DNA of 64,000 bases. Source: Acanthosepion pharaonis (lineage: Eukaryota; Mollusca; Cephalopoda; Sepiida; Sepiidae). The stretch spans positions 1,041,001-1,105,000 of the forward strand of contig CAHIKZ030002090.1 in NCBI GenBank assembly GCA_903632075.3, written 5' to 3'. The notes beneath the pieces were generated by a model that saw only the letters and a list, made by a program, of their open reading frames with translations, did no database searches and was not told the origin of the DNA. A program made the translations under genes and the position numbers. Shown here in pieces: positions 1 to 11,784 of this stretch. The first letter of the stretch is position 1; each line of letters starts with the position of its first letter.

Positions 1-280
1 GCATACTTTTCAAACTTGATATTTGTAAATAAAAATTACAGATAACTATGAATCTAGAGATCAATATGATGTTATAAACATGACTCCCACTTCTAAAATA
101 AGGAGATATACAATATTTTCAATTCTGATAGGTGTTGCACCTTAAGGAAAAATGTAATGAATACCAATCAACAAAAATTATTCCCCATCAAAAGTGTTTA
201 GGAATGGACCAGACAATGTAAGTAGTGTGCTAAAAAGGCATAAAAATTTAAGCAACTAGATTTGAGAATAAAAGGCAATA

Positions 281-285
<5 letters not shown>

Positions 286-332
<47 letters not shown>

Positions 333-353
333 ATGCATATGAGAGAGAGAGGG
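286..353. repeat. (TA)n-(GT)n-(GA)n microsatellite
   Basis: A TA run is followed by short GT and GA runs and ends exactly where the inverted repeat of the next transposon starts. It is a simple repeat grown at an element edge. Confidence 0.95.
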
Positions 354-1044
354 TGCAATGGATAAATTGGCACCAGTTTATATTTTTAATTTTGCACTTG
401 CACGTTGTTTTTGTTGACTGAACATTATAGTAGGGTCAGTTATACACCATCTGTGAGAAAAAGAGCACCATGACACAATTCACTGCCAGAAATTTGGAAA
501 CAATATGCTGTACTGCTTGGCATTTGCACCAGGAACTGTTTGGACATCAATCTGAGGACAGTGCAGAGGATTCAGAAAAAGTTGGGCGAGTCCAATGATG
601 ATTTCAAAAGGTACGTCAACTAGGAAAACTCACTGATTGTTCTGATGAGAAAAGAACTCCCAAATTTGCTGGTGAGGGCCTCAGACTCAGGATAGAGACC
701 TACTTGAGGAGGTAGTGCTGCCCTCATTCAAGAGGGTTGCTACTGGAAGACCCTACATTTGGCAACAGGACACTGCACCATGCTACACAAGCAGGAGAAC
801 TCAGTCATGGCTGTCAAAATTTCTGCAACCACATCATCCCTTACATTTGGCCACCTAACTCCCCAAAATGCCCCCCTCCCAATTATTATGCATGTGACAG
901 TTGAGAAAGAGACCAACAAAACACATTGTAACAGCCAAGATGAACTGAAGGAGATTGTCCAGAAAAGTTGCAGGAGATTCCGTAGCTGTCTGGAAGGCCA
1001 TAGTTGAAGCCAATAGCGATTTCATTGAATAAATTTAATCTTTA

Positions 1045-1045
<1 letters not shown>
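352..1045 (+). mobile_element. Decayed Tc1/mariner-like transposon, family H copy 1
   Basis: The left end (TGCAATGGATAAATTGGC) matches the terminal repeat of the copies at 13.3 and 40.1 kb. The plus strand encodes a broken transposase: an N-terminal helix-turn-helix stretch near 490-590 (PEIWK, then RTVQRIQKKLG) and a C-terminal stretch near 760-1010 with KETNKTHCNSQDELK and RRFRSCLE, both shared with the other copies. Frameshifts separate the parts, so it is inactive. Such enzymes cut and paste the element at TA sites. The right terminal repeat is missing and is replaced by a (TA)n tract. Family by motif is likely; the exact clade is not settled. Confidence 0.8.

Positions 1046-1102
<57 letters not shown>
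1045..1102. repeat. (TA)n microsatellite
   Basis: Uninterrupted TA run abutting the truncated 3' end of the family H transposon. Confidence 0.97.
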
Positions 1103-1105
<3 letters not shown>

Positions 1106-1254
1106 AGACAGGAAATGTAAACACTTAAAATATTGCTAGTTATTAGGCTAAAAATAAAAATTTAATCTGGCAAATAGCTCGAATTCCAAATAAAAAGGTG
1201 TTTATATGAAATTTTTACTAATATAATTTTGAATAGCCTTCTCCCTGCACATAT

Positions 1255-1400
1255 TTTTCTTTGACAAGATGCCTTTATTAGCATGCTACAGCTATTAAAG
1301 TTAGGCATTCTAGTGGCATCACATATCTTAGTGTACTTGAAGAGATCATCATTGTCATGTCACCTTCTCTCACACAAACTGAAAGGTTTAACATGGTGCC
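1255..1400 (-). CDS. Candidate terminal exon with stop and poly(A) signal
   Basis: On the minus strand a long T-rich tract ends in GATCAG at 1401-1406, a good splice acceptor. If spliced to the exon at 1781-1830 in its only open frame, the peptide gains three residues and stops at TAA (1388-1390). An AATAAA poly(A) signal lies at 1274-1279 in a suitable 3'UTR position. The pieces are individually weak because AT-rich DNA makes stops and AATAAA common. The argument is that acceptor, frame, stop and poly(A) signal line up with two other candidate exons. The product is not recognised, and the exon could be spurious. Confidence 0.28.
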
Positions 1401-1780
1401 CTGATCAACAAAAAGAACAAAAAAAAAAAAAAAAAAAAGATTAATCAGAAACCCTTTTTTAAAAGATGATTTACAATAAAGATATCAGAACTTTAATTTC
1501 CAATCCCAAATTCCATTAACTAGTTTTTGAACCTGAAGGAAGTGGGGATAAGAAAAAGAAGACACTTTAGTCTTCTGCACCTCTCTTCTATTTGGATCAA
1601 CAAATTTTATACTTAAAACATTGAAAAAGTATTGTTAGTCTTAAATATATCTGAGAGATAACTTTTTTTGGTGGAGATCTGTGTGAAAAATAAAGTATCA
1701 AAAATACATTAAATGCTAAAACCATTTACTCTTTTTGCAATGGACTTTAGTCCAAGTTTTTAAAGAAAAACAAAACTTAC

Positions 1781-1830
1781 GCATAACGTCTGTTATAGTT
1801 GACTTTTCCTCTTATGAAATGGAAGATTTG
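1781..1830 (-). CDS. Candidate internal coding exon (50 bp)
   Basis: The minus strand shows a pyrimidine-rich tract ending TTTTCTAG, then 50 bp, then a strong donor GTAAGT. Only one frame is open; it reads a 17-residue peptide containing IRGKVNYNRRY. That frame starts in phase 0, which fits the phase-0 end of the candidate first exon at 8355-8438. I do not recognise the protein. Both splice sites are good matches, which is unusual in this repeat-filled window, but a 50-bp exon can arise by chance. Confidence 0.38.
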
Positions 1831-4310
1831 CTAGAAAAGAAGAAAATAAAAATAATTACATTTGAAAAATGTCATGTTGAAATCCTAAGTGATTAATTGA
1901 CTATTATCACTTAGTAAAAAAAGTGATTAACCTATTCAGAATAGGTTAAGATAGTTTTTAAAAAAAAGTATAACAGTTATAATGATGTGCTTCTGTTACC
2001 ATTTCCAAATTCAGGTGTGACCAGGGAGAAAACTCATTTAGGAAGGAACAAGTATTGTGCTTCAACTGAATATCAAATTTATGGATATTGTATTAATATT
2101 TACAAACTTTGTAGCAATAATTTAACAGGTGAATATAATTTTTTTGTAATTGTTCACTTCAACTGCTTAAACTCTTAAGTTCAAGTTATGAGAAAAAGAG
2201 CATGCATACACACACAAAATGCTAATTTAGCAAGGTTAAAAATCATCAAAATCCAACCGATAGAAACGGAAATAAGTTCTTATATACTACAAATATCAGT
2301 TAAAATATGCTAATTCCTCTAAATGTACAGTTTACAAACTATCAGACCTAACAGTAAAAAAAAAAAAAAAAAGCTTCAACTCTCTTCAGCAAAATCATAA
2401 ACATTTCAAGAATATCCCTATTTGACTTTTATTCAAATAAAACATTAGAAGCTAAACAGCTACAAGAATGATCCACAAAACTTAATTTTTCTGTTGACTA
2501 AAGTGCAAAAAACTTTTTGGAGGGAGGAGGGGGAACTGATTTGTTAATTTTTTTTTTTTTTAAATGGCTTACTGGTAAAATTTTATTCTTAAATTTTCTA
2601 ATATGAGTTGTCTGAATGTTGGAATTTTACACAAGTTTTAATTCAAAATCTAAATATATTTCAGAAAGAGCATTATATGCTCAATTGATTGTGTCAGCAA
2701 TATAAAGATTTTGCCAATAATGTTTATAGTTGGGCCAATATAAGTTAAAGAACAATATGGACTTTCAGGTTTATTTTTCAGATTGTTGTCCAAACAGAAA
2801 TCAGAAGAACATATGCAATGTTTTATTGGTATCACTTTCATTTTCTTAGGAAGGCAGCTGTGTAGAAACTGGTACAGGTATTTCATCTGAATAGAGCACT
2901 GGGTGACTTGTCGAATTCAAATTTGGGTAACTGAGTTTCTACCAAGTTTTCTTATTATAACCAGAAATCTTTTGAGAGGCAAAACTCAGTTGTATGTTTT
3001 CTCTCTCTCTCGTCATATCATTGGAATGCCAAATGCTAGTCTGTCTCCAGTTCTTTGTCCACAAGTGTAAATGGTCAACACAGTTTGCTCACTATGTGGA
3101 GGCACACACTTTATCCTGATCACCAAGCATACTCTCTTCACAGAATCACTAACGTTCATCCTCATTTTTACATTTGTACATGCCAAAGAAGGTGGACATA
3201 CAAAAGTAGTAGTATTAAATTTAGTAAGATATGGGCACAAATGTATTATGTGGATTTGAAAAGAGGATATACAAAATATCTTGTGGAATATCTCCCATAA
3301 TTGTTATATACCCCTAGATTTTCCAGATCCCTTTGGGAATCAATACCATAAACCAACCACCAGTAAAATGAAAAAAAAAAAAAAAAAAAAAAAAAAATTC
3401 ATATCAAAACTAGTCCTGATGAAGTTCTTAATGTTGAATAAAACAAATCAGAAAGTGAAAGACAAATTTTGAAAGTTCATTAATGACTGAGATGAATATG
3501 GGAAGACTTTAGGTCAGTTGTAAAAATCGTTTTGGGGAAATACAAATAGTGAAAATTATGAACATCAGATTGAAACAGTGCTTGAAGGTTTTCGCTTTTT
3601 TGAGAAGCAATAAGTCCATTCAAAAAAAAAGAGTCATTCCTTTCAATGTCTTGGATTTTCTGCTGACCTAGGAGACAAGTAAAGGGAATGATAAACACTT
3701 TCAAAATATTAAGGTTATGGAGGATGTGTGACACTCAGTTGCTGACAGATTACTGATGGAATAATCAAAGACTGTCCAGACATGAAGCACTCCAGTAGTT
3801 CCAAAAAGAAAAGTTTGTTTCATAAATAATGTAAATATGTGTTTTTTTTTTTTTTTTAAATAGATTGAAAATTACTTAGATGCATCTTAGATATGTCAAG
3901 TGTCAGAATTGGTTGTCATGATTTGGTAAATTACCTGCATCAGGTGGTTTACACCATGCATTACAAAATACAGATATGACAGAGTAAACACTTATCACAG
4001 TGCAAAAATTGATTTTTTTTTTTTTAATCAGTGTATTATCAAAAGAACAACTTAAGTCACTGAAAAAGCATTTTCCAGTGTCAAAACTACATAAATATCA
4101 GTAAGAATCAAGTAAAATAAAAACATGTCCTTGCATTTGTCAGTTTCCTTGTTTATTTAATGTAAAAACAATAGTTATGAAAATAAAACAAAATAAACCA
4201 ACAAATTCATAAAATGCAAATCCTTTTTTCTCTAAAAAGGACTGTAGAGTATTTCTATTCATTATGAATAAAAAAAAAAAAAGATTTGATCACGTAATCT
4301 TAATGTATTT
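1831..4310. other. Low-copy AT-rich DNA, no gene recognised
   Basis: AT-rich sequence with poly-A or poly-T runs near 2356, 2545 and 3370. Short open frames on either strand (for example minus 2650-2886) match no family I know. A segment near 3065-3110 weakly resembles 20985-21050 and may be an old repeat. If the minus-strand exons are real, this is intron. Confidence 0.5.
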
Positions 4311-4630
4311 ATTGATTGATTGATTTCCTACAGTTTATCAACCCCTTTTCAAGTTATTAAAACCAGAAAATATTTTTAGATTCAAAGAATTTTCTGGAAA
4401 TAATAGTTTATTGATAAGTTTTACTAATTAACCCATAGCTGGCATAGAATATGTAAATTCATACCTTCCCAAGGGCATTTGGGTGTAAGGGAATATAACG
4501 AACCCAATTGGAATTTTGTTCTCTGATTAACAATGCCAAGCCATTATCCATTACCACACCCAAACATCCAAGTTTACAGTATCTGGTGATCAGACAGGAA
4601 CTGGTGTTTCAATGTGATGTGGATGTAAGC
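4311..4630 (-). mobile_element. 5S rRNA/tRNA composite SINE, 5S part internally deleted
   Basis: Read on the minus strand, 4630 to about 4585 matches the first ~50 nt of 5S rRNA, including GTCTGATCACC. It then jumps to the last nucleotides of 5S near 4570, so the central part with the internal promoter is lost. Next come a tRNA-like segment (about 4505-4565), a body with AGCTATGGGTTAAT and a tail with TTGATAAACTG and repeated AATC at 4311-4335. Same layout as the copies at 15.25 and 56.73 kb. SINEs are copied by LINE reverse transcriptase; this copy is dead. Confidence 0.75.
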
Positions 4631-7600
4631 CTTAATGCCCTGGGTCAAAACAAAAGTATGTCAATTTTTTTAAGTAAACTTCTAAGACAACAATTAGATA
4701 TTTGCACATAAATTTCAGTCACATATCTGCCATTTATTCCACTACCCTTAATCATCGTTGATTCTCAGGTCTTAGCATCTTTCATGGTGATAAACTGTTA
4801 TATGTGGTTTACAGGCTTCTAAAGAATTTTACAGGGATCAGACTCAAAATAATTAAATCTCATCTACTGTCTAGTATGAAGGATCTTTTGCAGGATATTA
4901 CAGTTCAATGCCAAATCTGGTCTGTTTGATTCTGCCATGGACAACATCCAAATGTCAATGTTGTCATTGTAACTCTGGCAGGTGTGGCTTTCAGATACAT
5001 GATTTGTTCATTATGATTTAACATTCAGAGTATTGGAAAACCAATAAAAAAAAACAATCATTCAGAAAAGAAAACATCTTTTATAAAAAAAATTTTTTAG
5101 CACCTTTAAGTTACACCATATTTTAAAAATCTTTCATTATTTGAAAATATAACCTTGTTAGTCTTTAAAATAAAACAAGCAGCGAGACAATACTACAATT
5201 AGATTTCACTTTAATGAAATCTAGATAATAGTTTCCTTGCAAATTTGGGATTTCTGCAAACCAACAACCTCATTAATACTGAACAGATGACCAAAAACAG
5301 GTAAGCAATAACCAGGAAAACAATTTCTTCAAATCTAACATCATTCCTTAGGTTTACCTGAATATGAAAGAGCCACAGATTTATAAGTTTATCAGTATGT
5401 ATTATAAAAGAAAAGAATTGATAAATGAAATATATTCTATCTGAATTTCTGTGACAAGCTACCATTATTTATATTCTAATTAATGCCCACATCCTTGTTA
5501 CTATTACAACACTTTAACCATTGCATTTTCTGGCTTTCTTTAGGTTTGTGAAGATCCGGGAATCTGGAAAATTTAAAACTGCATCCTTTAATTAAAGTAA
5601 GAGAGACCCAACCGTGAAACATTTACCACTTAAGGATTATGCATTTAATAACAAGCAAATAATCATATGCTCACAGTAGAAAACCCATTGAGCCAGATAC
5701 ATAACAAACATTTTCTTAATGAGAAATAAGGTGTAATCCCTTTTGCAGCTAATGTTAGGTTCTATGGTCCTATCAACTCATCATAATGAATGATGATATC
5801 CACTGACATATTTCAAAATAATAACCAACACTTGCAAGGCTTTTGTATTTTAAGTAGATATCTATAATGTCAATTACTTGTAAATACTGAAAAAGTAACT
5901 GCTTCTCAATCAGTAGTATTTAAAAAAAAAAAAAAAAAATTAAAAATTTATCTACCTAGAGAATAAATTTTAGCAGCCTGATCTCCCCTTAGTAAGCTAT
6001 TCCGTTATAGTAAAAAAAAAAAAAAAAAAAAATGAATCATACTTGTTGAGTTTAGTAAATCCTCATATTACTATAACAACGGAACATCTCGTTACCAAGA
6101 AATGGTGACGGAGCTATGTGAATGATAAACATTTAAAATCACAGTGTTTATTTTTTTTTATATTAAAGACGATTAAAATGTCACAGTGAGTCGATCGAGT
6201 GTTAATCATTGACGAGAATGGATCAATAAGTCTACGACCGGATTTAGACTAATTTGAAAATTTTACTAATGAATCAACGGGAGTAAAATAAAAATACATT
6301 GACAAGAAAATGATGAAAGCTATGTTGATTAATAATATTTATAATATACAAAATAAATATTTGTTATTTTTGTCATCATTAAGTTGCGGACTTATTGATG
6401 TCCCCACGAACACATGTCAATCCTTAAGTTTTTGTAAAACGGAAATATTTGAGAAATTGAAATCACTCCAGTCAAAATTTTTGACGAGCTAAGAGGCAGA
6501 TTTAATAACTGGCTAGTTTTTTTTTTTTTTTTAGTATGATTGTTGATGAGCAATGAGTGCAGATAGGATATTTTAAGCAGAGGTTCATTTTATTTAAAGG
6601 TTCTAAATTAAAAAATGATAAAAAGGTAAAAAAACATTGAAGGTATGGGGAAAAAAACTCGAGGGTAAAGTAGGAATTTTACAAAAAACCTTTTGAGTAA
6701 ATTACAAAAAGGCATTTTTTTTAAACAAACAAATGTAGAATTAAGAGTTTTTATTTTTAACTGAAAAAATTTGATTGTTAGTGAAAGTGAAAACAATTAT
6801 CCAAATATTTTCAAGTTTCCCGTTTTAACGCTTTGAACCCGAGAGTTCGGTTATGTGAAAAGGGCATACTCGTCAGGGTTCAAAGGGTTAAAGTAGATTT
6901 TGAAGCTCATTTTAGTCGACAAATGACAAAATAAGAAATAATTTAAATTTCCTCAACTGACCCCTTTAAAAAAAAAAAAAAAAAAAAAAATCAGATCATA
7001 AAGTACACCACGAAAATTTTTTTTTATTCTAGTTCCATTTTTAGTTATCCAGTTTTAAACACGATTGATTCTTCAAAGAAATTCCCTTTTTAATGGAAAA
7101 AAAAAAGAAAATTAATCTTGAAAGTAAAAATAAAAAAAGCTTAGTCTTTTACGATTTATGAATTAATATTTAATATGTAAAATAAATAAAATTATCAGTG
7201 CAAGAAAACACGTGGTTGTAAACTGTAAAAAAGAATCTCTTCAAAAAATCTTATACCCATGAAAAAAAAAACGAAGGTCATTTCAACAGACACGCGGAAA
7301 ATCTCTTATAAAAATAAATAAAAGAACAAGGAAAAAGAGTTAACTATGAATCAATATATGAAGCGAAGATTTTGTATTTTCAAAGATGATGAAATAAAAT
7401 AATTAAAAAAAAAAACCAGAAAAAACAAGAGAGAGAATGATGTAATAAATTTATAAATTTTAACAGACATTTAACTTAAGTCTTCTGTAGAGATCCTCCC
7501 CCTCCTAAGGATACGGAGGATGTGCAGCACCATTTAAATGTCCAAAGGGATTTTCCTTTATTTTTATTTTTGTCAAAAACAAGTTCAAAATGAAAGAGTA

Positions 7601-8354
7601 ATTTTTAAGAAATGAAAAATTCAATTAAAAGACAGAAAAATATCAGAATCTAGATTTTTGACCTGTGTCCAACGAACAGAAACGAGTCCTTATATAAGTT
7701 GAACTTTTGCGTTATAAAACACTTTTTATAATTTTTAACAACTGTCAATAATTTAAGATCCTTATTACGTTTTATTTATTTACCTTAAAGACAGAATCAG
7801 GAACACATTTATTAGGCAAAGAATTGGTAATTATAAAATCTTAAATCAATAAAGAAAAGACGTAAAAATGAATTTGCGCATTTAGTTACACATGCTTTCG
7901 GCCAGTAAGGAATCGGCGACAAAAAATTATACTACTTTATGTAAGAATATAGATAAAAAGGAATAAAATTTATTAGTTATATAGTTATTAAGTTATATAT
8001 CTTCTCTTCCGTAATCTGTACGTATGTGTTAAAGAGGGAAAAAAAACAATTATTTTTTTTTTAATTAAGTTTTCTATCTTTTTCTTCGGGCTTGCGGCAA
8101 AATTAATCAGCACTATAGGTTATAGAAAGAAAAACACAAGGGGAAAGTATTACAGCAAAGGAAATCGAAGGAGGAGATAATTAAATAAAGAGAAGAAAAT
8201 GTACTTTTTAGAGAGAAAACTCCCAAAGTGCCCCAAGATTGCTTTTCTAGTTCGATAATGAATAAATCAACAAGATGGCCGGCCCACTCTAATTTTCACG
8301 TGTTTCGGTAACATAATAATACTTAGTGATAAAACGATAAATAAAGACACTTAC
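4631..8354. other. Low-copy AT-rich DNA, possible intron
   Basis: No transposon or gene recognised apart from a small TTAA-bounded inverted repeat at 6825-6891. Contains poly-A runs near 5920, 6010, 6970 and 7265. An open minus-strand frame at 5211-5465 follows an acceptor-like CATATTCAG, but it lacks a good donor and I do not recognise it. If the exons at 8.4 and 1.8 kb belong together this is the intron. Confidence 0.5.
6825..6891. repeat. Tiny TTAA-bounded inverted repeat
   Basis: Two 16-bp arms start and end in TTAA; the inner sequence is CGCTTTGAACCC against GGGTTCAAAGGG. TTAA targets are typical of piggyBac-type elements, so this could be a minimal non-autonomous relic. At 67 bp it carries nothing else. 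Confidence 0.45.
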
Positions 8355-8438
8355 AGTTCTTGAAAGAGTGGAAATTTCCCTATAGCTGGTTATTTTCTTC
8401 TTCAGACATGAGATAAATATACTTCTTGTTCCTAGCAT
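8355..8438 (-). CDS. Candidate first coding exon, small possibly mitochondrial protein
   Basis: Minus-strand ATG at 8436-8438 opens 28 codons, starting MLGTRSIFISCLKKKITS, which end in phase 0 at a consensus donor GTAAGT (8349-8354). The peptide has basic and hydroxylated residues and no acidic residue until position 20, as in a mitochondrial targeting sequence. Upstream lies a relatively CpG-rich stretch with an NRF1-like site and an E-box, the kind of promoter common for nuclear genes of mitochondrial proteins. A candidate next exon in the same phase lies at 1781-1830. I cannot name the protein. No transposon family explains this segment, which sets it apart from most open frames here. Confidence 0.42.
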
Positions 8439-8479
8439 GTTGGAAAGCTAGAGATCTTAGTAAGACAGCAGCTCGACAA

Positions 8480-8640
8480 ATCCGACTACACACGTGTGAT
8501 GGCTGCTTGAAAGGAAGACACAGCGCATGCGCAAAGATAGTATCCGGAATGTTCTGGACCCTTTCGATCTGTACGCCTACATTGAAACCTTCTGTTTTTT
8601 TTTTGAGAGAGGAACTTCTTTAAAAAATAATTGGTGACAC
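8480..8640 (-). promoter_or_regulatory. Candidate promoter with NRF1-like palindrome and E-box
   Basis: GCGCATGCGC at 8523-8532 is the palindromic NRF1 core, and CACGTG at 8491-8496 is an E-box. CpGs cluster here in a window that otherwise lacks them. Both sites lie 50-100 bp upstream of the candidate minus-strand start codon. NRF1 sites are common in promoters of mitochondrial and housekeeping genes. Direction is inferred from the exon; no TATA box is obvious. Confidence 0.42.
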
Positions 8641-9329
8641 TTCTTGTCTTCCCATAATTAATTTAAACCTTTATATGTAATTTAAAAAATTACCATCTTT
8701 AAATAGCTTTATATCGCCACTACTGGATCTGAGCTTACATAAGCATTTTTTTGACCTCTGTCTTTTTAACCTCTGCCGAAGGTCAGCACATCAACTGAAC
8801 TTCAATACAAATAAAATAAATATCGGAAAAAACATTCGAAAAATCCATGAATAAATAAAAATACGTTAACATGTTTTATTCTATTATAATTTGCGTACGT
8901 TTACTGGTTAATAAGTATAATAAAAATGCATGTGATATATAGTCGTACTTTTTCTTGTCTTCCTGTTGCGCAGACGAATAATAATTACAAAACATGACAT
9001 AATCATTATAAGTTACAAGTACTTTTCATTCACATTTTGTAGTAAAGTTTATATTTTCATGTTCTCTTAGGTATTCAAACTAGAGACACCGTTGTTACTG
9101 TGAAGTTATGAAATTCAAAGATAAAAATTCATACATTGTTCCATACGTACATAAAAATACGAATACAATTTCTAAAAAATAGCTTTATATTTACAATAAA
9201 ACTGAAAAATGTATAAAAATAGTCCTTACTGATAAATGATTTTTTTTCTTAAATAGTTAGCACATTAATTATACCAGAAGTTATTTTTAAAAATAATTTT
9301 GGACTGATTTTATTTTTATTTTTATTTTT
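8641..9329. other. AT-rich spacer
   Basis: Nothing recognised. If the minus-strand gene is real, this is its upstream flank. Confidence 0.6.
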
Positions 9330-10012
9330 TTTTTTGTCTAGCTAAAGTTCACCAAATTCTCAGGCCCAAGAGCCACTCAAGGTTATGAAAAATAAGATAT
9401 TATATGATTATCTGTCCTTGGCAGTTTAAGGTCAGCCAATCAGCTCACAGCTGCTGATTGGCACACTTTTCTACCTTTTTTTGAACAACTCCCTACTCTT
9501 GGTATAACTTTTAGAATGACCACATGCTGAACGGGTTACTTCTACACACTTATCACTCCAGAGTCCATAGATGACAAGAAAATCAACCCACCCTCAGCAG
9601 ATAAGTGTGGTCACAGACCTCATTAAGTTTGCAAGGACCCATTTGTAATGTTGATTAATTTGTACAAATTATACGTCAATTGTGTTCTAATCTTTTATTA
9701 TTACTGTGTCTGCATCCATCATGTGGGAATCTTATATGGGGCCCACTCCAATTCCCCATAAGGTAGACAGTTACTGAATGAAATGTGTTATAATGACTGT
9801 AAGAGTAGGAACTAGGAGGTCAAGATTAATAACAATTAATCATAGGCACTAAAAGGTTAAGATTGTATTGTTTTTGCAAGCATTCATGTGCGGAATCAGT
9901 TCCACAAAGTAACTGTTCTTGGGAAGAAGCTTTCTGAGTTGAACATACTTTTTATCAAATAAATATATAGGCAATGAGGGTGATTCAACCCTGTGGATGT
10001 AGCAATGTGAGA
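9330..10012 (+). repeat. Dispersed repeat family D, copy 1 (left part)
   Basis: Poly-T followed by a CCCAAGAGCCACTCAAGG block (about 9364), then after unrelated sequence a block with GGAATCAGTTCCACAAAGTA and TTCTTGGGAAGAAGC (about 9890-9935). Both blocks recur in order at 27.4, 28.4/30.3, 30.6 and 32.5 kb. The ~390 bp between the blocks (9400-9790) look like an extra insertion and hold a GCCAATCAGC/GCTGATTGGC hairpin at about 9433-9460. No coding capacity seen; class unknown. Confidence 0.6.
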
Positions 10013-10740
10013 CTTGACTTTGTAAGAATGCAAAAGGCGATTATCTCCCTTTAATTGGGATTCATGTTAAAGCCACTGAGTGACATCAATTCATAGTGAC
10101 AAAAGTGGTCAGTTATTTAGTTAGCTGGCTGAAGTCAAGTAGGGCAAGGCTAAGCTGATCTGCCTGGGTCAGTTGCAATGGGGTAGCACTAAAGCCCCTT
10201 GGGAAATATGTCCTCACCAGAGACATAGAAAATAAACTCAGGCCTTGCAAATTAGAGAAATTATCTCTACCTCACATTGAGAAATACATATGAATCACCA
10301 TTCTCCTATTGGGAAATATAGTCTCACCAGAGGCATAGAAGATAAATCTGGCCAACTTGAATTCCCATTGGGAAATATAAATATGGCCTTACCAGTTTTC
10401 CCATTTGGAAAAATATAACTTCTTCAGAAACATGGAAGACTCCTCCAGCTGCTCGAATTCCTGTTGAGAATTGTTAGAAGTAAGACCCTATGTCTCTTTA
10501 CATTTTCCCACTGCTCGTTGTTGTAAACATATGTTATAGTTTCTCTGTGTGGGGAAAAGTATAAAAATTTATATATAATTTTATGTATGCATTAGCACTA
10601 TAAAAATTTCTTTGAGAACAAATCATGTTTGTCATTCCTTTTCTTTCTGTTAGCCTGTTCATTACATGTATTAATGTGTTACTATATCATGGATATAATC
10701 ATGCCCATAATGGAGTAAATGCAAATAGGATATATTCATT
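10013..10740 (+). repeat. LTR-like dispersed repeat, family G copy 1
   Basis: Matches 47455-48128 over its length: starts with AAAAGGCGATTATCT, has a TATA-like motif before TTTGAGAACAAATCATGTTT (about 10592-10630), and ends near CATAATGGAGTAAATGCAAAT. The middle has three to four imperfect copies of a ~60-bp unit with TTGGGAAATAT (from about 10198) that the other copy lacks. A TATA-like box followed by a conserved block resembles the U3/R of a solo LTR. No flanking coding region is present. It appears to sit inside family D. Confidence 0.5.
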
Positions 10741-11784
10741 TCTTGCATAGCAGTCCCATTAGCTGCAATAGTCTGAGTTGATGGCACTAAAGACTGGAGG
10801 GTAATGTTTAATCATCGTGACTGCAAGAAAATGTTTTTTCTGTTGACACTGCTATTACTTTAAATGATCGAGACTAACACAGTAATGTTTATTTACATGA
10901 TTATAAAAATATGTAAACCAGGTACAATATAATATTTATTATCTACCATTCTATAAAGATTTATTATTTATCATTTTATAAAGAAATGAATTGGAAAAGA
11001 AATCTTTTTATTGAAAAATTTATAAAAACATACAAAATTTTCACTGCTTTGTGTTCTTTTGAATAGTTGGCAAAACATCGGCAAATTGCCAGTTGATTCA
11101 AATTTTTTAAATTAGTAAATAAATATTTAATCACAGTTGGTTCACATATTTTTATGATTTAGTAAATTTTTATAAATCTATGAATAAAAAATTGTTTTCA
11201 TATTTCTTTCTTTCTTAGGTGTTATTTTACTGCAGTGACAACAAATAGTATCACAGTAGTGTAGAAAATAAATCATCCTTTGCAAGGCTGTGGAACACTT
11301 TTGAACTCTGTAAAGACTAGAAAAAGAAGATTGGGAAACTACATCCCAGATATTATGGCAATGCCATGATTTTTAGTCTGATCTAGTTTACATGAAGTTA
11401 GAGCATGGTAGAAGGAGTCAGGTACTTTCTGGAGTGGTACAATCATTTTTCCAGTATCTTTAGTGATTGATCATATATATCAGTTCCACTTAAATAAGGG
11501 AGTAATTTTACTCCCAGTAGATGTTCTTAATCTTTAGTATGCTGGAGGCATGCAATAGGAGAGAATTCTATGGTGACAATTTTCACCTCCAGCATTAGGT
11601 TAACCATTAGACATTATTTAAAAAAAAAAATTTGAACAAATAATGAAAAATGTTTTTATGTATTAATAACTCTGGAAGAAGAACGTTGTGAGTTGGCTTA
11701 ATTACAACAAACAATAAAATAAACAACAACTAAACCAACAAACTTAGACAAAAACTCAAAACCCTATGCACTAATAGTTGATAT
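10741..11784. other. Unassigned AT-rich DNA with the end of family D
   Basis: The segment 11215-11470 resembles 32940-33070 (tail of the family D copy at 32.5 kb), so it is probably the displaced right part of D copy 1. The rest is AT-rich with nothing recognised; 11690-11784 may be the degraded 5' part of the following Penelope-like element. Confidence 0.45.

Noticed and set aside
5211..5465. Minus-strand exon between the candidate exons at 8.4 and 1.8 kb
   Set aside because: An acceptor-like site and open frame exist but no convincing donor, and the peptide is not recognisable.
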